Below, in pieces: positions 25,376 to 32,861 of a stretch of 64,000 nt of DNA; the first letter of the stretch is position 1, and each line of letters starts with the position of its first letter. Below the pieces are notes generated by a model. The model had not been told where the DNA came from and searched no databases. It worked only from the letters and a program-made list of their open reading frames with translations. A program made the position numbers and the translations under genes. Source of the DNA: Candidatus Hydrogenedens sp. (GTDB taxonomy: Bacteria; Hydrogenedentota; Hydrogenedentia; Hydrogenedentales; JAEUWI01); assembly GCA_016125095.1 (NCBI GenBank), contig WGMK01000007.1, positions 391,605-455,604 of the forward strand, read 5' to 3'.

Positions 25376-26395
25376 ATGCAGGAGCCCATGCCGCAAGTAC
25401 CCGTACAACTCGTGAATTCCCGCGACCGCGCGGCCGTGGAAGTGAACGGCCGCGTGGTGGTGTTGCATTTCCGCAGCTGGACCCAGAGCGCGCAGGTATT
25501 TGTGCCGGTGGAGTGCATGTCGGTAGGGCGCGGCCAGCGGCGGCGTTTCGCCTATGTGGGCTATGCCGTGCTCGGGCCGCTGCTGGGGTTCATCGCCGCG
25601 CTACTTATTGCAAGCATGGTCGAGGCCTATTGCGAAGCCGCGGAGTTCGCCCCTGCCGAAGTCGAGCGGTATGCCTGGACGGCCTTCGCCGGGGTGATGC
25701 TGCCGGCCGCGCTGCTTTGTCTCTACGGCATCGTGAACTATATCCGTACCTTCCGTACGGTGTATATCGATATCGACTACGAGGACGGCGTGGAGCGCGT
25801 CGAGTTCTGGTACAAGCCGGGGCGCGATGCAGCCCTCGATGCCGTTGTGCTGCGGCTGGAGGAGTTGCACGCGCTGGGCGCCGAGGCCGAGCGCTTCCCG
25901 CTGAAGATGGGCTACACCTGGAACCACCAGCGGCCGCTGCGGTCGGTGGTGGCGTGGGCCTTCGCGTGGATGCTGCCCATCTACGCGCTCATGCGCGTGG
26001 CCCTGTGGGTGGCCGAGTGGATGGCGGGCGCGGAACTGCACCCGCCCGTGTGGCTGATACCCGCCGCCTTCGCCGCACCGTGGGTCTGGGGCTTCGGACT
26101 GATGGCGCTGGAACAGGTGCGGCTGTTGCGCGAACCCGAGTCGTTCCGGCGCGGACTCAAGCGCTACAACCGCGCCGACTTCGGCGAGGCCGAGGCGGAC
26201 TTCGAGGTCACGCTGACCGACGACCCGCACCATCTGCCCAGCCTTTACCTGCTCATCGACATCTGCCTGCAACGCTTCGATTTCACGCACGCGCTCGAAC
26301 TCTGCGCCCGCCTTGGCGACGAGGACCCCGAACTGGCCGAAAGCATCCAGGAAAGTATCTGGGCCCTGCGCCGCCTCAGCGAACGCATGGCATGA
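25376..26395 (+). CDS. Four-helix membrane protein with TPR-like tail
   Basis: About 339 residues, starting at ATG 25376 (a second ATG at 25388 is possible). The N-terminal 50 residues form a short beta domain (VQLVNSRDRAAVEVNGRVVVLHFRSW). Membrane segments lie near 65-85 (VLGPLLGFIAALLIASMV), 105-125 (GVMLPAALLCLYGIV), 200-220 (SVVAWAFAWMLPIYALM) and 235-260 (VWLIPAAFAAPWVWGFGLMAL). A cytoplasmic tail of about 80 residues has one TPR-like pair (YNRADFGEAEADFEVTLTDDPHHLPSLYLLIDICLQ). No catalytic motif and no named family recognised. Follows the SprA-like gene by 28 bases on the same strand. Confidence 0.65.
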   Translation: MQEPMPQVPVQLVNSRDRAAVEVNGRVVVLHFRSWTQSAQVFVPVECMSVGRGQRRRFAYVGYAVLGPLLGFIAALLIASMVEAYCEAAEFAPAEVERYAWTAFAGVMLPAALLCLYGIVNYIRTFRTVYIDIDYEDGVERVEFWYKPGRDAALDAVVLRLEELHALGAEAERFPLKMGYTWNHQRPLRSVVAWAFAWMLPIYALMRVALWVAEWMAGAELHPPVWLIPAAFAAPWVWGFGLMALEQVRLLREPESFRRGLKRYNRADFGEAEADFEVTLTDDPHHLPSLYLLIDICLQRFDFTHALELCARLGDEDPELAESIQESIWALRRLSERMA

Positions 26396-26403
26396 AGAGG
26401 GAA

Positions 26404-26510
26404 CTCACGCCAAGGCGCTAAGGCGCAAAGATTGGAAAGGCTACTGAAATCCCCCTTGCACCTTTCCAGCTCTTTCTTCACCACTTTGCGACTTAGCGTC
26501 TTGGCGTGAG
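26404..26510. repeat. Inverted-repeat intergenic element (cacgccaaggcgctaaggcg type)
   Basis: Arms 26404-26430 and 26484-26510 are inverted with 25 of 27 bases matching; inside them ggaaagg (26434) pairs with cctttcc (26460). The arm wording (cacgccaagNcgctaagNcgcaaag) is a dispersed repeat known from many bacterial genomes. It fills most of the gap between the membrane protein and ndh. Confidence 0.7.
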
Positions 26511-26546
26511 GCGCTCCCGAATTTCCAGCCGCACGCACGGATTCGT

Positions 26547-26552
26547 TACACT
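26547..26552 (+). promoter_or_regulatory. Possible -10 box of ndh, predicted leaderless
   Basis: TACACT lies six bases before the ndh ATG at 26559 and no ribosome-binding site precedes that ATG. No convincing -35 box is present, so this is weaker than the sites at 21822 and 32264. Confidence 0.4.
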
Positions 26553-26558
26553 GGGCCG

Positions 26559-27839
26559 ATGGATTCCTATCATGTAGTCGTTGTCGGGGGCGGATTCGGC
26601 GGATTGCAGGCGGTACAGCAACTGAAGTCTGCGCCCATCCGTATCACGCTTATCGACGCCCGGAATTTCCACCTCTTTCAGCCGCTGCTCTACCAGGTCG
26701 CGACTGGCGGCCTTTCTCCGGCCAATATCGCCACGCCGCTCCGGAGTATCTTCAAGCGGCAGGCCAATGTGCAGGTGCTACTCGGACGTGTCACGGACAT
26801 CGACGTAGAAGGTCGCCGTGTGCTGATGGCGGAAGAGGCCATCGGTTACGACGCGCTGATTGTCGCCACGGGCTCGAGTCATTCCTACTTCGGGCATGAA
26901 GCGTGGGGGAGCTATGCGCCGGGCCTGAAGACGGTGGAGGACGCGCTGGCCATCCGCCGCCGCATCCTACTGGCATTCGAGGCGGCCGAACATCAGACCG
27001 ATCCCGAGCGCATCAAGGCGCTGCTCACCTTTGTCATCGTCGGCGGCGGTCCCACGGGCGTAGAACTGGCGGGCGCACTTAGCGAGATTTCGAACCATAC
27101 CCTCCAGCATGAGTTCCGCAACATCAATCCCGCCGATGCGCGCATCATCCTCGTGGATCACGGCGACCGGGTGCTCAAGGCCTATGCCGAGGATCTGTCC
27201 GCCAGCGCCACGAAGACCCTGGAGCGGCTCGAAGTCACCGTACGCACGGGCGCGGGGGTGACACAGATCGGTCCTGATTCGGTCACCATCGAGGAGAATG
27301 GGAAAGAAGAGGTGGTGCCGACGCACAGCGTGTTTTGGGCAGCGGGGGTCAAGGCCTCGCCGCTGGGCAAACTGCTATCGGAACGCACAGGGGCCGAACT
27401 GGACCATGCGGGCCGTGTGCAGGTGCAGCCCGACCTGAGCCTGCAGGGCCATCCGGAGATCTACGTCATCGGCGATCTTGCCCATTGTCCGGACGCGAGC
27501 GGCAATCCACTGCCCGGCGTAGCCCAAGTGGCGATTCAACAGGGCAAGCACGCTGCACAGGTAATACTACAACGTCGGGAAGGCAAGCCGATTAAGCCGT
27601 TTCGCTACCACGATCTCGGCAGCATGGCCACCATCGGCCGTTCCGCGGCCGTGGTGCAGATGGGACGGCTCAAGTTCTCCGGATTCTTCGCGTGGGTGGC
27701 CTGGCTGTTCGTGCACCTCATGAGCCTCGTGCGCTACGAAAGCCGCGCGCTGGTGCTCTTACAGTGGTCGTGGAGCTATTTCACCTGGAATCGCGCTGCC
27801 TCGCTCATCACCGGGGAAGCGCGCTCGGAAGACCTGTAG
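26559..27839 (+). CDS. ndh: Type II NADH:quinone dehydrogenase
   Basis: 426 residues. Non-proton-pumping NDH-2 oxidises NADH and reduces membrane quinone. FAD-binding VVVGGGFGGLQAVQQL opens the protein; NFHLFQPLLYQVATGGLSP is the typical quinone-side stretch; the second Rossmann motif TFVIVGGGPTGVELAGALSE binds NADH; YVIGDLAHC near 305 contacts FAD. The C-terminal amphipathic segment (FSGFFAWVAWLFVHLMSLVRYESR) anchors it to the membrane face. Convergent with the CPBP-like gene, with only four bases between the stops. Start ATG 26559 gives the family N-terminus exactly. Confidence 0.93.
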   Translation: MDSYHVVVVGGGFGGLQAVQQLKSAPIRITLIDARNFHLFQPLLYQVATGGLSPANIATPLRSIFKRQANVQVLLGRVTDIDVEGRRVLMAEEAIGYDALIVATGSSHSYFGHEAWGSYAPGLKTVEDALAIRRRILLAFEAAEHQTDPERIKALLTFVIVGGGPTGVELAGALSEISNHTLQHEFRNINPADARIILVDHGDRVLKAYAEDLSASATKTLERLEVTVRTGAGVTQIGPDSVTIEENGKEEVVPTHSVFWAAGVKASPLGKLLSERTGAELDHAGRVQVQPDLSLQGHPEIYVIGDLAHCPDASGNPLPGVAQVAIQQGKHAAQVILQRREGKPIKPFRYHDLGSMATIGRSAAVVQMGRLKFSGFFAWVAWLFVHLMSLVRYESRALVLLQWSWSYFTWNRAASLITGEARSEDL

Positions 27840-27843
27840 CGTC

Positions 27844-28617
27844 TTACGAAAACAGGCCGACCATGAACACGGCCAGCGACAGTTCAATGGAGAGATGGAA
27901 GAGCAGCGGCAGCAGCCAACTGCCGCGGGCCTTGGTCCAACGGGTCGCCAGGAATCCGTACAAGAACATCCCGGCCGTCTCGAGGATCTGTTTAGGCAAG
28001 TGGTAGAGCGCCTCGACGAAAGGCACGATCAGCCAATCGTATTTGATCTCGAGTCGTTGCAGTGATCGCAGCAGCAGATACCGGTGCAGGAATTCCCAAC
28101 CGGGCAGCCAAGAAATCGTCCAGGTCGCATAGACCACGATGGCCACGAACTTATCCTTCAGGGGCAGGTCCACGGGACGATAGTAGTGCCTGATGCCGGG
28201 CAGGAAGGGGATGCTGAATACGACGGCCACGGCCACGAACAAGAGCGCGCCGAGCAGATACCAGTCGCTCCGCTTCCAGCGGGCCCAGCCCCAGGCGCGC
28301 CAATCCATCCACGGCAGGCACATCAGGAATGGAATGAGGAACCACGCCAAGAACTTGAACACGTCGAAGCTGTGGAAGGTGGTGTGTTCCAACGCGCGTG
28401 CGGCGGGCTCGAAGGGCGCCCCGCCCTGATGAATCAGATTGATGACATCCTTGCCCATCCACTTGAACATGCCCCAGTCGATGACGAACTCGACTTCATA
28501 GAACGCGAGCGTGTCGATGCCCAGGGCCGCGGCCACATAGGCCAGCGCGCACCAGGCGAAGATGCGGTTGTCGGGAATGCCGAGCGGGCGGCCGGCGGCC
28601 TCGGGATCACTTTGCAA
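27844..28617 (-). CDS. CPBP-like intramembrane protein
   Basis: 257 residues with about six membrane segments. Three short motifs line up with the CPBP (CAAX/Rce1-like) family: WEFLHRYLLL in place of EExxxR, EALYHLPKQ in place of FxxxH, and HLSIEL in place of HxxxN/B. Motif 1 keeps one Glu and the Arg but has Trp for the first Glu, so protease activity is uncertain. The C-terminus TKARGSWLLPLLFHLSIELSLAVFMVGLF is a typical final helix. The TTG start 28617 overlaps the nth stop by 11 bases, indicating coupling with nth and polX upstream; a later start is possible. Confidence 0.6.
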   Translation of the reverse strand: MQSDPEAAGRPLGIPDNRIFAWCALAYVAAALGIDTLAFYEVEFVIDWGMFKWMGKDVINLIHQGGAPFEPAARALEHTTFHSFDVFKFLAWFLIPFLMCLPWMDWRAWGWARWKRSDWYLLGALLFVAVAVVFSIPFLPGIRHYYRPVDLPLKDKFVAIVVYATWTISWLPGWEFLHRYLLLRSLQRLEIKYDWLIVPFVEALYHLPKQILETAGMFLYGFLATRWTKARGSWLLPLLFHLSIELSLAVFMVGLFS

Positions 28618-29284
28618 TCTTCTGGCCTTCCTTGGTATCCGGGAAAGGGCACAGGTCGCGTATGCAGCAGGCGGAACATTTCGGCGAGCGTGCCGTACAC
28701 ACCGCCCGGCCGTGAAACACCATGCAGTGCGAGAACAGCGTCCAGGTCTCCTTCGGCCACACCTTCATCAGGTCCCGCTCGATCTTCACGGCGTCCTGGC
28801 TCTTCGTGAATCCCATGCGGTTCGTCAGGCGCGTGCAGTGCGTATCGACAATCACACCGGGCACGCCGAAGCATTCGCCCAGAATGACGTTCGAGGTCTT
28901 GCGTCCCACGCCCGGCAGCACCACGAGTTCTTCCATGCTGCGGGGCACCTCGCCGCCGTGCCGCTCGAGCAGGATGCCGCAGGTCGCCACGATGTTTTTG
29001 GCTTTGTTCTTGTAGAACCCGCAGGAATGGATCGCCTTCTCGATGTCCTCGAGCGGTGCATCGACGAAATCCTGCGGCTTCTTGTACTTTTTGAAGAGAT
29101 CCTTGCAGACAATGTTCACGCGGGCGTCGGTACATTGCGCCGCGAGAATCGTCATCAGCAGCAACTGGAACGGAGAGTGGTAATCCAGCGTGCAGTGGAT
29201 ATCGGGATATTCGGCCACGAGCCGCCGGTAGATTTCCGGGGCGCGCTCTCGGTTCGCCGCCTGGCTTATCTTGATTTTCGCCAC
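28607..29284 (-). CDS. nth: Endonuclease III (DNA glycosylase/AP lyase)
   Basis: 225 residues. Base-excision repair enzyme removing oxidised pyrimidines. Helix-hairpin-helix with catalytic Lys (LVVLPGVGRKTSNVIL), the catalytic Asp in VIVDTHCTRL and the four-cysteine iron-sulfur loop C-x6-C-x2-C-x5-C (CTARSPKCSACCIRDLC) are all visible. GTG 29284 with GGAGGAG 8 bases upstream is the start. The gene overlaps the end of polX by 19 bases, coupling two repair genes. Confidence 0.93.
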   Translation of the reverse strand: MAKIKISQAANRERAPEIYRRLVAEYPDIHCTLDYHSPFQLLLMTILAAQCTDARVNIVCKDLFKKYKKPQDFVDAPLEDIEKAIHSCGFYKNKAKNIVATCGILLERHGGEVPRSMEELVVLPGVGRKTSNVILGECFGVPGVIVDTHCTRLTNRMGFTKSQDAVKIERDLMKVWPKETWTLFSHCMVFHGRAVCTARSPKCSACCIRDLCPFPDTKEGQKIAK

Positions 29285-30984
29285 GCCATCAGCTCCTCCA
29301 GCGTATACGTGCCGATCACGTCTTCCTTCTCCAAGCCGCCCTTGCGCGCGATACCGATGCCGTAACGGATATGATCGATGGTCTCGACGCGGTGCGCATC
29401 GGGCCCGATGGAAAACGTGATGCCCGCTTCTTTGCTCCGCAAGACCTGGCGCCAGTCGAGATCGAGCCGCTTGGGGTTGGCGTTGATCTCGATCGCGACG
29501 CGATTGGCCTCGCAGGCGTCGAATATCTGGTCCCAATGCAGCGGGAAGCCCGGCCGCGCCAGCAGCAGCCGGCCCGTCGGGTGGCCGATGATGTCGCAGT
29601 AGGGGTTTTCAATCGCCTTGAGCACCCGCTTGGTCGCCTCGTCCTCGTCCATGTCGAGTTTGTTGTGCACGCTCGCCACCACCAGGTCGAAGGACTTCAG
29701 CACGTCGTCCTCGTAGTCCAGCGAGCCGTCGCTCAGGATATCCGACTCGATGCCGGAGAGGATGGTGATGCCCTTGATTTCCTTGTTTAGCTTGGCGATT
29801 TCTTCCTGCTGCTGAATTATCTTTTCGGGCTTCAGGCCGCCGGCATAGGCCGCCGTCTGGCTGTGGTCGGTAATGAGGATGTATTCGTAGCCCTGCGCCT
29901 TCGCCGCCTCGACCATTTCACGCAGGGTATTGTGGCCGTCGCTGTAGGTGGTGTGACAATGAATGACGCCGCGCATGTCGCGCGCTTCGATCAACTCGGG
30001 AATCGGGTCCAGATCGAATTCGCCGTGGTCTTCGCGCAGTTCCGGCGGAATGAATTCCAGTTCGAGCGCCCCGTATAGGTCCGCCTCATCCTTGCAGGGT
30101 GTCTCTTTGCCATCCGCGCCATGCAGGCCGTATTCGTTCAGCTTCAGGCCGCGCTCCTTGGCCAGCTGGCGCATGACGACGTTGTGCTCTTTGCTGCCGG
30201 TGAAGTGCGCCAGCGCGAAGGGGAACTGCGCATCGGTCACGACGCGCAAGTCGGCCGAGATGCCATTCTTCAAAATCAGGCTCGATTTCGTTTCGCCGTG
30301 CGACGACACCCGCTCGGCCTCGGGGTAGGCCACGAAGTAGTCCATGACCGCCGCCGGCTTCTTGCTGGAGGTGACGATGTCGATGTCCTTGACGACCTCT
30401 TTCTTGCGGCGCAGGCTGCCTGCGAGTTCCGCGCGGATGACGTCTTTACAACCGCGCATGTATTCGAGCAGGGGGAGCGCGGCGTTCTCGGCGGCGTCGA
30501 AGAGGTATTGTCCCGCGTGCTGTTCGGCAAAGGCGATGCCCTCGAGAATCTTCGCCTCGAGCTTCCCGCTCACGCCCTTCAGCTTCGCCAGCGAGTTGTC
30601 TTCGCAGGCGGCCTTGAGCTTGTCGAGCGAATCGATGCCGAGTTCGTCGTAGAACTGCTTGATGCGCTTCGCACCCAGCCCCGACACCTTGAACAAGTCG
30701 AAGAGCGTGGGGGGGAACTGCGCGCGGAGATTTTCGAGAAACTCGAGCTTGCCGGTGGTGACCAGTTCGGTGATCTTCTGCTCCAGCGCTTCGCCGATGC
30801 CCTTCACGTCGCCCAGACGGCCCTCCTCGATCAAGGTCTCCAGCGGTTCTTCGAGTTGCTCGACGATGCGCGCGCCGTTCGCATAAGAACGCGACTTAAA
30901 GGGGTTTTCGCCCTGCAGTTCCATCAGCCGGGAGATTTCGTTCAGGGCGTCGGACACCCGCTGGCGGGTCTTGGTAGGATTCAT
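29266..30984 (-). CDS. polX: DNA polymerase X family protein with PHP domain
   Basis: 572 residues from ATG 30984. Domain order: N-terminal 8-kDa HhH region (SRSYANGARIVEQLEEPLETLIEEGRLGDVKGIGEALEQKI), second HhH (FKVSGLGAKRIKQFY), palm with ELAGSLRRKKEVVKDIDIVTSS carrying the DxD metal ligands, then a C-terminal PHP phosphoesterase domain (IHCHTTYSDGHNTL and ITDHSQTAAY). This is the bacterial PolX arrangement, combining gap-filling synthesis with 3'-5' exonuclease or phosphoesterase activity in repair. The frame upstream of 30984 is open only as a shadow of crcB. Stop overlaps nth. Confidence 0.93.
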   Translation of the reverse strand: MNPTKTRQRVSDALNEISRLMELQGENPFKSRSYANGARIVEQLEEPLETLIEEGRLGDVKGIGEALEQKITELVTTGKLEFLENLRAQFPPTLFDLFKVSGLGAKRIKQFYDELGIDSLDKLKAACEDNSLAKLKGVSGKLEAKILEGIAFAEQHAGQYLFDAAENAALPLLEYMRGCKDVIRAELAGSLRRKKEVVKDIDIVTSSKKPAAVMDYFVAYPEAERVSSHGETKSSLILKNGISADLRVVTDAQFPFALAHFTGSKEHNVVMRQLAKERGLKLNEYGLHGADGKETPCKDEADLYGALELEFIPPELREDHGEFDLDPIPELIEARDMRGVIHCHTTYSDGHNTLREMVEAAKAQGYEYILITDHSQTAAYAGGLKPEKIIQQQEEIAKLNKEIKGITILSGIESDILSDGSLDYEDDVLKSFDLVVASVHNKLDMDEDEATKRVLKAIENPYCDIIGHPTGRLLLARPGFPLHWDQIFDACEANRVAIEINANPKRLDLDWRQVLRSKEAGITFSIGPDAHRVETIDHIRYGIGIARKGGLEKEDVIGTYTLEELMAWRKSR

Positions 30985-30998
30985 GCGGTTCGGCCTCG

Positions 30999-31373
30999 CT
31001 AGTGCGGCCGCGCCGCCAGGAAACCGGCGAACACCGCCGCGAATCCCAGCAGGTTCTGCGCGAGCACATTGAACAGCAAATAGCCCACCTTGCCCTCGTG
31101 CGCGAACATCATGTTGTGGAACGCGAAGGTGCTGAAGGTGGTGAAGGCGCCCATGAACCCCGTGAGCAGCAACACGTCGGCGTGCTTCGGCAGGACATCG
31201 CCCCGTTCGAGCAGGCCGGCCACCACGCCGAACAGCAGGCAGCCCAGCAGATTCGCCGCCAGTGTGCCGTAGGAATACGGACTGCCGGTCGCCTTGTCGA
31301 TCCACAGGCCGAGGCTATAGCGCGATACGCTGCCCGCCGCGCCGCCGAGCGCTATCAAGAGGATTTTCGTCAT
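30999..31373 (-). CDS. crcB: Fluoride channel CrcB/FluC
   Basis: 124 residues with four membrane helices. It begins ILLIALGGAAGSVSRYSLGLW; GTLAANLLGCLLFGVVAG holds the conserved Asn, and LLTGFMGAFTTFSTFAFHN is the FluC signature with the phenylalanine track. Channels of this family export fluoride as dual-topology dimers. No fluoride riboswitch consensus is visible in the 71 bases upstream. It is 14 bases before polX on the same strand. Confidence 0.93.
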   Translation of the reverse strand: MTKILLIALGGAAGSVSRYSLGLWIDKATGSPYSYGTLAANLLGCLLFGVVAGLLERGDVLPKHADVLLLTGFMGAFTTFSTFAFHNMMFAHEGKVGYLLFNVLAQNLLGFAAVFAGFLAARPH

Positions 31374-31444
31374 GACGCCTCCAATGCGCGTGCGATCCTA
31401 GAGGCGCGGCAAGTGCAATGCAAGCAATGGATGAAAGCGGGATA

Positions 31445-32233
31445 TCAGGAGAAGCGCGAGAAATCCGGCTTGCGGCGTTCGACGAATGCGCCGAAGGCCT
31501 CCGCGGCCTCTTCGCTCGTCAGACGCGCGCCGAATTCGCGGCCCTCGGTGCGCATCACATCGGGCAGCACTTGCAGGCGGTGCTGCTTCATCAGCGCCTT
31601 GGACAGGCGCACTGCGCCGGGGGGCTGCGCCGCCAGCTGCAGGGCCTTGGCCCAGGCCTTCTCCTGCAGTTCGGCATCGGCGAACACGTCGTTCACGATG
31701 CCGTGCTCCTTCGCCTTCGACGCAGGAAGCTTTTCGCCCAGCAGCAACCACTCCGAAGCGCGGGCATGGCCCATCAGCGCAGGCATTAAATAGCTACTGC
31801 CGGCTTCTGGGCACAGGCCGAGGTTGGCGAAGGGGGTCTGGAAAATGGCACCCTCCGCGGCGTAGGCCAGATCGCAATGTAGCAGCAGCGTCGTGCCGAT
31901 GCCGATGGCCAGACCGTTCACCGCTGCAATCAGCGGCTTCTGCGTCTGCGGCAGCGTCGTCAACAGCTTCGCCACCGCGCTCGTTTCCAGGTCCGGCGGC
32001 GCCGTCATGAAATCAATGACGTCATTGCCGCTCGTGAAAATATTGTCCACCCCCGTGATGTACAGACAGCGCAGTTCCGCATTGCGATCCAGCTCCTCCA
32101 GCGCCGCCACAATCGCCAGATACATCTGCTGCGTCAAGGCGTTCTTCTTCTCCGGGCGGTTCAGCACCACCTTCAGAATCCGATCCTCGATAGACGCGAC
32201 TACCTGCTCGCACTGCACATCCAACGTCGCCAT
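31445..32233 (-). CDS. Enoyl-CoA hydratase/isomerase family protein
   Basis: 262 residues. Crotonase fold: VVLNRPEKKNALTQQMY near the N-terminus, oxyanion-hole FTSGNDVIDF and AAVNGLAIGIGTTLLLHCDLAYAAEGA, then FANLGLCPEAGSSYLMPALMG. The second catalytic Glu of hydratases corresponds to the Glu in LCPEAGSS, as in delta3,delta2-enoyl-CoA isomerases, and the first position is Ile-Gly rather than Glu, so isomerase activity is more likely than hydration. ATG 32233 is chosen because GAGGAG lies 7 bases upstream; an in-frame ATG 27 bases earlier lies close to the predicted transcription start. Driven by a strong promoter with an internal operator. Confidence 0.85.
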   Translation of the reverse strand: MATLDVQCEQVVASIEDRILKVVLNRPEKKNALTQQMYLAIVAALEELDRNAELRCLYITGVDNIFTSGNDVIDFMTAPPDLETSAVAKLLTTLPQTQKPLIAAVNGLAIGIGTTLLLHCDLAYAAEGAIFQTPFANLGLCPEAGSSYLMPALMGHARASEWLLLGEKLPASKAKEHGIVNDVFADAELQEKAWAKALQLAAQPPGAVRLSKALMKQHRLQVLPDVMRTEGREFGARLTSEEAAEAFGAFVERRKPDFSRFS

Positions 32234-32263
32234 GCCGAATCTCCTCGGGGTTGATGTCATGGC

Positions 32264-32292
32264 ACTATACCTAACGATAGGTAGACTGTCAA
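32264..32292 (-). promoter_or_regulatory. Consensus promoter with 16-nt operator-like palindrome in the spacer
   Basis: Minus strand: TTGACA (32292-32287), 17-base spacer, TATAGT (32269-32264). The spacer holds an inverted repeat, TACCTA...TAGGTA with a four-base centre (32268-32283), that runs into the -10 box. This placement is typical of repression by a TetR-like dimer of an acyl-CoA-responsive kind. No regulator gene is nearby. Confidence 0.8.
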
Positions 32293-32336
32293 GAGGGTTC
32301 GAGCGCCCCGGTGATAGAAACCGTCCCCCCGAATCA

Positions 32337-32365
32337 TTGCAGCGCGCGTACGCCAGTGCTATACT
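32337..32365 (+). promoter_or_regulatory. Promoter of tRNA-Gly
   Basis: TTGCAG (32337-32342), 17-base spacer, TATACT (32360-32365), 18 bases before the mature tRNA 5' end. Confidence 0.75.
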
Positions 32366-32382
32366 CCCGGCATCTTCCTTGG

Positions 32383-32458
32383 GCGGGAATAGCTCAGTTG
32401 GTAGAGCATCAGCTTCCCAAGCTGAGGGTCGCGAGTTCGAGCCTCGTTTCCCGCTCCA
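32383..32458 (+). tRNA. tRNA-Gly (anticodon CCC)
   Basis: A complete cloverleaf: acceptor GCGGGAA/TTCCCGC, D arm GCTC...GAGC, anticodon stem TCAGC/GCTGA with loop TTCCCAA (anticodon CCC, reads GGG), T arm GCGAG...CTCGT with TTCGAGC, discriminator T and encoded CCA (32456-32458). A T-run follows and could terminate transcription. Confidence 0.95.
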
Positions 32459-32521
32459 TTTTTTTTCCTGTAGCCTACCCTCCCTGCCCGCGCACTGACC
32501 GCACCCTTCGCATTTTTTTCC

Positions 32522-32550
32522 TTGCCAAGCTTCCTCTGCTGTGGTAATCT
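32522..32550 (+). promoter_or_regulatory. Promoter of the giant CSLREA protein gene
   Basis: TTGCCA (32522-32527), 17-base spacer ending TGTGG, TAATCT (32545-32550). The leader to ATG 32676 is about 120 bases and ends in a ggggag ribosome-binding site. The promoter at 44147 has the same build (TTGCC-, spacer ending GGTGG), which suggests similar control of both surface-protein genes. Confidence 0.65.
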
Positions 32551-32675
32551 CCGAATACGCAATTTGGGGAAAGAGGAAAAGAGTAGCATGCTCTTACAGT
32601 GAGGATGAGGTGCTGCGGCACGCCCGCTTGCGACCTTCATGAGGGTTCCGGTTTCACGGAATGGGGAGAATTTTA

Positions 32676-32861
32676 ATGACTGCTGGAAGCGCCGTATTCA
32701 ATCGTGTTGTTTCCTTGGGGCTGATACTGGGCTGCGTCTTTACGATGCCTGCCAGCTTCGCCGCCAGTGTTGTCGTGAACACGCTGACTGACGAAGACAA
32801 TGGCAACACAAGCAGTATCGCGAATCTAATCGCAACGCCTGGCGGGCATATCGTTGCGTGA
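32676..32861 (+). pseudogene. 5' end of the giant CSLREA/beta-helix protein, before a frameshift
   Basis: ATG 32676 has GGGGAG 7 bases upstream and opens a signal peptide (FNRVVSLGLILGCVFTMPASFAAS). The next residues VVVNTLTDEDNGNTSSIANLIATPGG are the start of a CSLREA-type domain. After CCTGGCGG at 32838-32845 the frame shifts: the two intact copies in the same protein (34200s and 36240s) have five more bases here before GGCATTTC/GGAATCTC. The domain continues in another frame as ISLREAIKAANN. The frame here then runs into TGA 32859-32861. A 5-base deletion is the simplest reading; a sequencing error or programmed shift is possible. An ATG at 32661 is in frame but has no ribosome-binding site. 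Confidence 0.7.

Noticed and set aside
30985..31305. A longer PolX start inside crcB
   Set aside because: The added residues are a shadow of crcB; PolX homology begins at ATG 30984.
31374..31444. Fluoride riboswitch upstream of crcB
   Set aside because: The sequence lacks the GGNGAUGG and CUGAUG consensus elements and the expected pseudoknot.
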